The translations under genes and the position numbers were made by a program. Below the pieces are notes generated by a model. It had not been told where the DNA came from. It was given only the letters and a program-made list of their open reading frames with translations, and did not search any database. This document shows, piece by piece, positions 57,871 to 64,000 of a stretch of DNA of 64,000 nucleotides. This stretch comes from Paraglaciecola sp. L3A3 (GTDB taxonomy: Bacteria > Pseudomonadota > Gammaproteobacteria > Enterobacterales > Alteromonadaceae). Numbering within the stretch: position 1 is the stretch's first letter; the number at the start of each line of letters is the position of its first letter. The stretch spans positions 2,215,501 through 2,279,500 of the forward strand of contig NZ_CP047023.1 in assembly GCF_009796765.1 (NCBI RefSeq), in the 5' to 3' direction.

Positions 57871-59019
57871 CTAGCAATTTTTTGATTGTTTTAGATCTAG
57901 CGCTTGCTTTGCTTGTACAAACTCTAAACTAATCTTATTTGATAATGCTTCTGCTACTGCTTTGTAGGTTACTTTACCTTTATGTACATTTAAGCCATTC
58001 ATTAAATGGGGATCGTCTAAAAGAGCCTGTTTAAGTCCTTTATTTGCTAATGTTAATCCATTTAGTAATGTAGCGTTGTTAAGTGCTATTGTTGAGGTAC
58101 GAGCAACACCACCTGGCATGTTTGCAACACAATAATGTACGACCCCATCAACTATATAAGTGGGATCTTGGTGAGTTGTAGCTTTAGATGTATCGAAACA
58201 TCCTCCTTGATCAATCGCTACATCTACTACCACAGACCCTTCTTTCATACTCTTAATATTTTCACGGGTTAAAAGTTTTGGTGCTGAAGCCCCGGGAATA
58301 AGTACCGCCCCTATTATTAAGTCGGCTATTGCCGAGTATTGTTCAATGCTCTCAATCGTTGAGTAGACTGTTTTGACTTGACCTAAAAAAATGTCATTTA
58401 TTTCTCTTAACCTAGCTAATGATTTATCTAAAATAGTGACATCAGCACCTAAACCTAAGGCCATCTTTGCAGAATTTATCCCTACCACACCACCACCAAT
58501 AATCATTACTTTTCCAGGTGCTACTCCTGGCACTCCACCTAATAATGTACCGCTTCCTCCATATGTCTTTTCTAAAAAGTGAGCGCCGGCTTGTACGGCC
58601 ATCCGCCCAGCCACTTCACTCATAGGGGCTAGAAGTGGTAATGTATTTTTGTTATCAGTCACTGTTTCATAAGCGATACAACTGGCACCAGATGCTATTA
58701 ATAATTCCGTTTGTGTAGAATCAGCTGCTAAGTGTAAGTAGGTAAATAATATTTGATCTTGATGAAGCATTTTACATTCATTTGCTTGTGGTTCTTTCAC
58801 TTTGATTATCATGTCGGAATTGGAAAAGATTATCTCCGCTTCGTTTTTTACTGTCGCACCAGCATTAATATAATCTTGATCTGAAAAGCCAATAGCACTT
58901 CCCGCGTTTTGTTGTACCCAAACTTGGTGGCCATGATTAATAAACTCTTTCACTGATGCGGGAGTGAGTCCAACCCGGTATTCATGATTTTTTATTTCTT
59001 TAGGTACGCCAATTAACAT
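57871..59019 (-). CDS. ald: Alanine dehydrogenase
   Basis: A 382-residue NAD-dependent enzyme that interconverts L-alanine and pyruvate plus ammonia. IGVPKEIKNHEYRVGLTPAS at the N-terminus, the catalytic His in LFTYLHLAADST near residue 90-101, MSEVAGRMAVQAGAHFLEK near 133, and the NAD motif VMIIGGGVVGINSAKMALGL near 171-190 are clear. It has a slightly longer C-terminus than usual. It is divergent from lrp, which commonly controls ald in this group. Confidence 0.96.
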   Translation of the reverse strand: MLIGVPKEIKNHEYRVGLTPASVKEFINHGHQVWVQQNAGSAIGFSDQDYINAGATVKNEAEIIFSNSDMIIKVKEPQANECKMLHQDQILFTYLHLAADSTQTELLIASGASCIAYETVTDNKNTLPLLAPMSEVAGRMAVQAGAHFLEKTYGGSGTLLGGVPGVAPGKVMIIGGGVVGINSAKMALGLGADVTILDKSLARLREINDIFLGQVKTVYSTIESIEQYSAIADLIIGAVLIPGASAPKLLTRENIKSMKEGSVVVDVAIDQGGCFDTSKATTHQDPTYIVDGVVHYCVANMPGGVARTSTIALNNATLLNGLTLANKGLKQALLDDPHLMNGLNVHKGKVTYKAVAEALSNKISLEFVQAKQALDLKQSKNC

Positions 59020-59141
59020 TTTAAAACCCTAGCTATTAAGTATTAGCTTGCAGTATAGAGTAATGCATTCAGTTTTTTACTGGGTAATATCAGTTTTCAC
59101 GGTATATAATGCTGTGATATGGCAATATTGCGGTTTTAACT

Positions 59142-59627
59142 ATGCTGGTAAAAACACCGAAACACTTAGATAGAATTGATAGAAACATACTCATCGCACT
59201 GCAAAAGAATAGCAAAATAACTAATTCCGAATTGGCACTAAATGTTGGTTTAAGTGCGAGTCCTTGTCTTGAGAGAGTCAAAAGGTTGGAATCACAGGGA
59301 TATATTACTGGTTATCATGCTCGTGTCGATCCAACTAAGTTGGGTGCAGCTATGTTGGTTTTTGTTGAAATCACGCTAAGTAAAACTTCAGTAGATATAT
59401 TTGAAGAGTTTTCCGCAGCGATTAGGGCACATGAGGATATTCAAGAGTGTCATCTAGTCTCGGGTAGTTTTGACTTTTTACTAAAAGCTCGAGTAGCCGA
59501 TATGTCGAGTTATCGTAAATTATTAGGTGACACTTTATTACGTTTACCGGGTGTAAGTGAATCAAGAACTTATGTCGTTATGGAGGAAGTTAAAGAGTCC
59601 ACACAGGTTAAAATAAGTTTGAAATGA
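59142..59627 (+). CDS. lrp: Leucine-responsive regulatory protein
   Basis: A 161-residue Lrp/AsnC regulator. The helix-turn-helix is in LDRIDRNILIALQKNSKITN then SELALNVGLSASPCLERVKR (residues about 9-48), and the C-terminal RAM domain has HLVSGSFDFLLKARVADMSS near 105. It matches Lrp itself in length and in position before ftsK-lolA-rarA. The divergent ald gene is a likely target. Confidence 0.93.
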   Translation: MLVKTPKHLDRIDRNILIALQKNSKITNSELALNVGLSASPCLERVKRLESQGYITGYHARVDPTKLGAAMLVFVEITLSKTSVDIFEEFSAAIRAHEDIQECHLVSGSFDFLLKARVADMSSYRKLLGDTLLRLPGVSESRTYVVMEEVKESTQVKISLK

Positions 59628-59762
59628 ATTTCTTGTACTGGATTGTTTAATAACCGAGCGATAGGCCGCAGCTTGCTAGGATTTTTATGACTTGACTGGT
59701 ATCTTATAGCTATTAACTAGTAATTGGCTTTTTAGTCTCAAACTTAGAACGAATATAACACT

Positions 59763-62189
59763 ATGGCAAGACTCACAGGCATCCAAAGAATAATGGAAGT
59801 TGGCATGATTATCAGTGCGGCTTTTGCATTTTTTTTACTGTTGGCCTTAGCTTCATTTCATCCTGCTGATCCAGGTTGGAGTCAAGCTGGATTACAAACC
59901 AACGTTAACAATTGGGTTGGCCCAATTGGCGCTTGGTTTGCAGATATTCTTTTTTTCACCTTAGGTACTTTCGCCTATACCTTACCATTTTGTTGCGCAT
60001 TTTTAGGTTGGTTTTTATTTCAACAAACTAAAAATTTGTTAGAAGTTGATTATTTAAATATTGGTCTAAGAATTATCGGTGTAATCTTGTTAGTGCTAGG
60101 AGCCACAGGTTTACTCAGTTTAAATGCTGGTGATATACATAATTACGCTTCAGGTGGTGTGGTGGGGGATATTCTCAGTTCGTCTTTAGTTCCATATTTT
60201 AGTTTAGTTGGTACAACATTATTGTTGCTCAGTTTTTTTTGTGCAGGGGTGACCTTATTAAGTGGTATCTCTTGGCTAACTATTGTCGATAAATTAGGTG
60301 AACTAACTATTTTTACTGGTTTATTTATTTTCCGTGCGCCAGCTAAACTCAAAGAATCAACAACACCTCTATTAAATTTTAAAAAGCCAAAGGAACAAAC
60401 CGCAGAACCAATCAGGCCGGCTGCAGTAGAAGACAACTTTTGGAACAGTGATATTCAAGTTGCTAGCGATTTTGATGATAATGATATCCCTCCTTTTACT
60501 GTTGAACCTATGGTTCCTCAAGACATTCTTGATGATCCCGAACCTCAAAGTTCGACTAAAAATCCAATATCTATCACCGAGTTAAAGAAAAAAATTAATT
60601 TATCTCGGAAAAAAACTAAAGATGAACCCGATCCTCAGGTTGAAAAAGCCGTTGCTGATACTGACCCTAGCGGATCAGAAGAAGGAACTGAGCAAGGACC
60701 TATGCCGTCTTTTGAATTATTAGAACGCCCAGATAAAATTAAGAATCCTATAACCCCAGAAGAACTAGAAATTGTATCCCGTTTATTAGAAGCTAAATTA
60801 GCTGACTTTAATATCGAAGCTAGGGTAGTGGGCGTTTATCCAGGGCCTGTAATCACTCGTTTTGAAATGGATTTAGCACCAGGTGTCAAAGTCAGTAAAA
60901 TCACCACCCTATCTAAAGATTTAGCTCGTTCTATGTCGGCAATATCAGTTAGGGTAGTTGAAGTTATTCCAGGTAAATCAGTTATTGGCCTCGAACTACC
61001 GAATAAAAAACGCGACATGGTACGTTTAAGTGAAGTGATAGTTGATGAAAGATTTCAGTCTGCTGAGTCTCCTTTAACTATGGTACTTGGTGCAGATATT
61101 TCAGGTAAACCTGTATTTGTCGACCTAGCCAAAATGCCGCACTTATTAGTTGCAGGTACTACAGGTTCTGGTAAATCTGTCGGTGTTAACGTGATGATTT
61201 TAAGTCTGTTATATAAATCTACGCCTGAAGATGTGCGTATGATCATGATAGATCCTAAAATGCTGGAATTATCGGTTTATGAAGGTATCCCTCATTTATT
61301 AGCTGAAGTAGTGACTGATATGAAAGAAGCTGCGAATGCACTGCGTTGGTGTGTGGGCGAAATGGAACGTCGTTATAAATTAATGTCAGCTTTAGGGGTG
61401 CGAAACCTGAAAGGGTTTAACACCAAAGTATTAAATGCAATTGAAGCCGGTGAGCCCATTCGAGATCCTTTGTGGAAGTCAGAGGAAAGCATGGAAACAG
61501 AAGCGCCATTCTTAGAAAAATTACCGGCAATTGTGGTCGTCGTCGATGAGTTCGCCGACATGATGATGATAGTAGGTAAAAAAGTTGAGGAACTGATTGC
61601 GCGTATTGCGCAAAAGGCTAGGGCAGCAGGCATTCACTTAGTGCTTGCCACACAAAGACCTTCTGTTGACGTTATTACCGGATTAATTAAAGCTAATATC
61701 CCGACTCGTATTGCTTTTCAAGTATCTTCTAAAATTGACTCGAGAACCATACTCGATCAACAAGGTGCAGAAGCCTTATTAGGCGCTGGTGATATGTTGT
61801 ATTTACCACCTGGAACAGGTGTACCTACTCGAGTGCATGGAGCATTTGTTGACGATCATGAAGTCCATGCTGTTGTTGCTGATTGGAAAAAACGCGGGGC
61901 TCCTCAATATATAGATGAAATATTAAATGGTGATGCGAGCGCAGAAATTTTATTGCCAGGTGAACAACCTGAAGGTGAAGATCAAGAATTTGATGTATTT
62001 TACGATGAAGCTGTGGCATTTGTCACTGAAACAAGACGTGCTTCAGTATCTAGTGTGCAGCGTAAATTCAGAATTGGTTACAATAGAGCCGCGCGTTTAG
62101 TGGAACAAATGGAATCTAGTGGAGTCGTAAGTTCACAAGGCCATAATGGTAATCGCGAAGTACTTGCTGCTCCGGCGCCAAGAGATTAA
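59763..62189 (+). CDS. ftsK: DNA translocase FtsK
   Basis: An 808-residue cell-division protein. Four membrane segments lie in the first 185 residues, an acidic/Pro-rich linker of only about 130 residues follows (E. coli has over 600), then the motor: Walker A in [20 protein letters not shown] near 462-481 and Walker B in [20 protein letters not shown] near 590. A C-terminal gamma winged helix ([20 protein letters not shown]) recognises KOPS sites. It segregates chromosome ends at the septum and activates XerCD. Confidence 0.97.
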   Translation: MARLTGIQRIMEVGMIISAAFAFFLLLALASFHPADPGWSQAGLQTNVNNWVGPIGAWFADILFFTLGTFAYTLPFCCAFLGWFLFQQTKNLLEVDYLNIGLRIIGVILLVLGATGLLSLNAGDIHNYASGGVVGDILSSSLVPYFSLVGTTLLLLSFFCAGVTLLSGISWLTIVDKLGELTIFTGLFIFRAPAKLKESTTPLLNFKKPKEQTAEPIRPAAVEDNFWNSDIQVASDFDDNDIPPFTVEPMVPQDILDDPEPQSSTKNPISITELKKKINLSRKKTKDEPDPQVEKAVADTDPSGSEEGTEQGPMPSFELLERPDKIKNPITPEELEIVSRLLEAKLADFNIEARVVGVYPGPVITRFEMDLAPGVKVSKITTLSKDLARSMSAISVRVVEVIPGKSVIGLELPNKKRDMVRLSEVIVDERFQSAESPLTMVLGADISGKPVFVDLAKMPHLLVAGTTGSGKSVGVNVMILSLLYKSTPEDVRMIMIDPKMLELSVYEGIPHLLAEVVTDMKEAANALRWCVGEMERRYKLMSALGVRNLKGFNTKVLNAIEAGEPIRDPLWKSEESMETEAPFLEKLPAIVVVVDEFADMMMIVGKKVEELIARIAQKARAAGIHLVLATQRPSVDVITGLIKANIPTRIAFQVSSKIDSRTILDQQGAEALLGAGDMLYLPPGTGVPTRVHGAFVDDHEVHAVVADWKKRGAPQYIDEILNGDASAEILLPGEQPEGEDQEFDVFYDEAVAFVTETRRASVSSVQRKFRIGYNRAARLVEQMESSGVVSSQGHNGNREVLAAPAPRD

Positions 62190-62217
62190 ACAGCTTAATA
62201 CAGAGATTTAAATTTTC

Positions 62218-62871
62218 ATGAAAAAAACATTTCCAGCTAAATTATTTTGTTTGTTAGTTGCCAGTTTATTTATTACTGCTAATTCATATGCAGCACTAAG
62301 TGGCAACATTGTGAGTGACGCTAAATTAGCATTACAAATAAAATTGCAGCAATTAAAAAGTTATCAAGCCGACTTTACGCAAAAAGTGGTAGATATAGAG
62401 AACACTGTATTACAAGAAGCCAGAGGCAATATTGTATTGCAACAACCTAATAAACTTTATTGGGAGTTACTGGCACCGAATGATAATATCTTGTTAGCGG
62501 ATGGACAAACCTTATGGAATATAGACCCATTTATGGAGCAGGTAGTTGCCTATAATCAGGATTCCGCCATCGAGAATAACCCATTGATCTTACTCACTGA
62601 TCCTAGTAGCAATAAGTGGTTAGAATTTAACGTTATGGTGAAAGATAAAGAATTTATTATTAGCCCAATACAACAAACTGGTAGTGTAGAAACGTTACGC
62701 TTAGTATTTGATCGTCAGGATAAACTTGTTCAGCTTGAAACAACAGACGTACAGAAACAAACCAGTACTTTAACCTTTTCGAATATATTGCAAAATAAAA
62801 CGTTAACAACGAATAAGTTTGTTTTTACTATGCCAGAAGGCTATGAATTGGATGATCAGCGCGCCTTATGA
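62218..62871 (+). CDS. lolA: Outer-membrane lipoprotein carrier protein
   Basis: A 217-residue periplasmic chaperone that carries lipoproteins from LolCDE to LolB. The signal peptide ([20 protein letters not shown]) is clear. [20 protein letters not shown], then [20 protein letters not shown] are family signatures. The start is 29 bases after ftsK, and the stop overlaps the rarA start (ATGA), so the genes are coupled. Confidence 0.95.
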   Translation: MKKTFPAKLFCLLVASLFITANSYAALSGNIVSDAKLALQIKLQQLKSYQADFTQKVVDIENTVLQEARGNIVLQQPNKLYWELLAPNDNILLADGQTLWNIDPFMEQVVAYNQDSAIENNPLILLTDPSSNKWLEFNVMVKDKEFIISPIQQTGSVETLRLVFDRQDKLVQLETTDVQKQTSTLTFSNILQNKTLTTNKFVFTMPEGYELDDQRAL

Positions 62872-64000
62872 CAGAGGAATTTAACTTTAATCCTGAGCAA
62901 TCCGGGTTAATTTCTGATGAGTTTATTCCTTTAGCCGCCAGAATGCGTCCAGCCGTTATTGAACAATATTTTGGTCAGCAGCATATAGTGGGAGAAGGAA
63001 AACCCTTGCGTGCGGCATTACTCCGTGGTCAATGTCATTCTATGATTTTATGGGGCCCGCCTGGTACCGGAAAAACCACTTTAGCTGAATTGGTCGCCAA
63101 TCATTGCCATGCTCATATCGAAAGATTATCTGCCGTTAGTAGTGGTGTAAAAGATATACGTCAAGCAATAGATAATGCCAAACTTTATGCGCAGCAACAA
63201 AAACGCACTATTTTATTTGTTGATGAGGTACATAGATTTAATAAAAGTCAGCAAGATGCATTTTTGCCTTATATAGAAGACGGTACTGTTACTTTTATTG
63301 GTGCCACCACAGAAAATCCGTCTTTTGAATTAAATAATGCATTATTGTCTAGAGCTAGGGTGTATGTCCTCAAAAGTTTGAACAGTGAAGAGTTAAATTT
63401 AGTTTTACAACAAGCTTTAACCGATGAAAAACGCGGCTTAGGAAATTTGGGCTTATCGATCGACTCAGATGCCAATTCTATTTTATTAGATCTGGCCAGT
63501 GGTGATGCAAGGCGTTTACTGAATTATCTAGAATTGACCGCAGATTTTTTACCTGTTGATGCAAAAGAAAAAGTATTAACTGCAGAAATGGTAAAACAAG
63601 CTGTAGGTGAAAAAGTCGCTCAGTACGATAAAGGTGGCGATTTATTTTACGATTTGATTTCAGCTTTTCATAAATCAGTTCGAGGTTCAGCCCCCGATGC
63701 AGCTCTTTATTGGTATGCGAGAATGTTAGTAGCTGGATGTGACCCTTTGTATGTGGCTAGGCGTTTATTAGCTATCGCAACTGAAGATATTGGTAATGCC
63801 GATCCAAGAGCAATGGAAATTTGTTTAAATGCCTGGGATATATTCCATCGTGTGGGACCTTCAGAGGGCGAACGAGCTATTGCTCAGGCAACCTTGTATT
63901 GTGCCAGTGCAGCAAAAAGTAATGCTGTATATGTAGCTTTTAAGGCCGCGGTGAATGAGGCTAAAGATACCTCGGATTACCCAGTGCCAGAACATTTACG
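62868..64000 (+). CDS. rarA: Replication-associated recombination protein A, 3' end beyond window
   Basis: The first 377 codons of a AAA+ clamp-loader-like ATPase that acts at stalled forks. It begins [13 protein letters not shown]. Visible are [20 protein letters not shown] near residue 22, Walker A in [17 protein letters not shown] near 60-75, Walker B in [20 protein letters not shown] near 115, and sensor 1 in [20 protein letters not shown] near 142. The MgsA C-terminal domain starts near 255 and the frame runs off the window at VPEHLR, about 70 residues short of the usual end. Confidence 0.96.
   Translation, partial: MTEEFNFNPEQSGLISDEFIPLAARMRPAVIEQYFGQQHIVGEGKPLRAALLRGQCHSMILWGPPGTGKTTLAELVANHCHAHIERLSAVSSGVKDIRQAIDNAKLYAQQQKRTILFVDEVHRFNKSQQDAFLPYIEDGTVTFIGATTENPSFELNNALLSRARVYVLKSLNSEELNLVLQQALTDEKRGLGNLGLSIDSDANSILLDLASGDARRLLNYLELTADFLPVDAKEKVLTAEMVKQAVGEKVAQYDKGGDLFYDLISAFHKSVRGSAPDAALYWYARMLVAGCDPLYVARRLLAIATEDIGNADPRAMEICLNAWDIFHRVGPSEGERAIAQATLYCASAAKSNAVYVAFKAAVNEAKDTSDYPVPEHL

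Overview
The window reads as chromosomal DNA from a low-GC marine gammaproteobacterium of the Alteromonadales, probably near Paraglaciecola/Glaciecola. That placement rests on gene content and order and on the AT-rich intergenic style; no ribosomal RNA is present to confirm it. The conserved blocks follow familiar gammaproteobacterial neighbourhoods: purM-purN; hda; bepA/perM/bcp/gcvR/dapA/bamC/purC; nrdAB-yfaE; gph-ubiG/gyrA/serC/aroA/cmk/rpsA/ihfB/lapAB/pyrF; and lrp/ftsK/lolA/rarA. I saw no tRNA, rRNA, CRISPR array, prophage or intact insertion sequence.

Bases 1-6750 are the most accessory part. They hold a FucP-type sugar/H+ symporter, a sugar mutarotase, an IclR regulator, two diverged L-fuconolactonase-type amidohydrolases, a decayed sulfatase tail and an unusual GntR regulator with two DNA-binding domains. 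Together they look like the remains of a pathway that takes up fucose and oxidises it without a kinase, originally tied to sulfated algal polysaccharide. Two small non-coding mobile elements have landed here, one exactly at a stop codon and one just after the sulfatase remnant. A second copy of the latter lies at 57573-57804.

Bases 7100-22100 carry central carbon metabolism: ppsR/ppsA (divergent), a LysR regulator divergent from lldD (lactate), acs (acetate) with a neighbouring response regulator, and fadE (fatty acids) with a FadR-like operator. The tRNA-modification pair cmoA-cmoB lies between them. Bases 22100-26700 hold purMN and hda. Bases 26700-30200 form an N-acetylglucosamine operon (nagB-II, nagA, nagP). 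Bases 30600-41900 carry redox and envelope functions, then lysine and purine synthesis. Bases 41900-46000 are the class Ia ribonucleotide reductase and gph-ubiG, and bases 46300-56900 are the gyrA-to-pyrF housekeeping run. The end of the window holds ald/lrp, ftsK, lolA and the 5' part of rarA, which runs off the edge.

I found no clear new multi-gene system. The best leads are the small transposable elements with terminal inverted repeats and target-site duplications, the duplicated amidohydrolase that has lost half its HxH metal motif, the tandem winged-helix GntR protein, a lipoprotein gene that seems to need a non-standard ATC start, and an unidentified intergenic block upstream of the nag operon.
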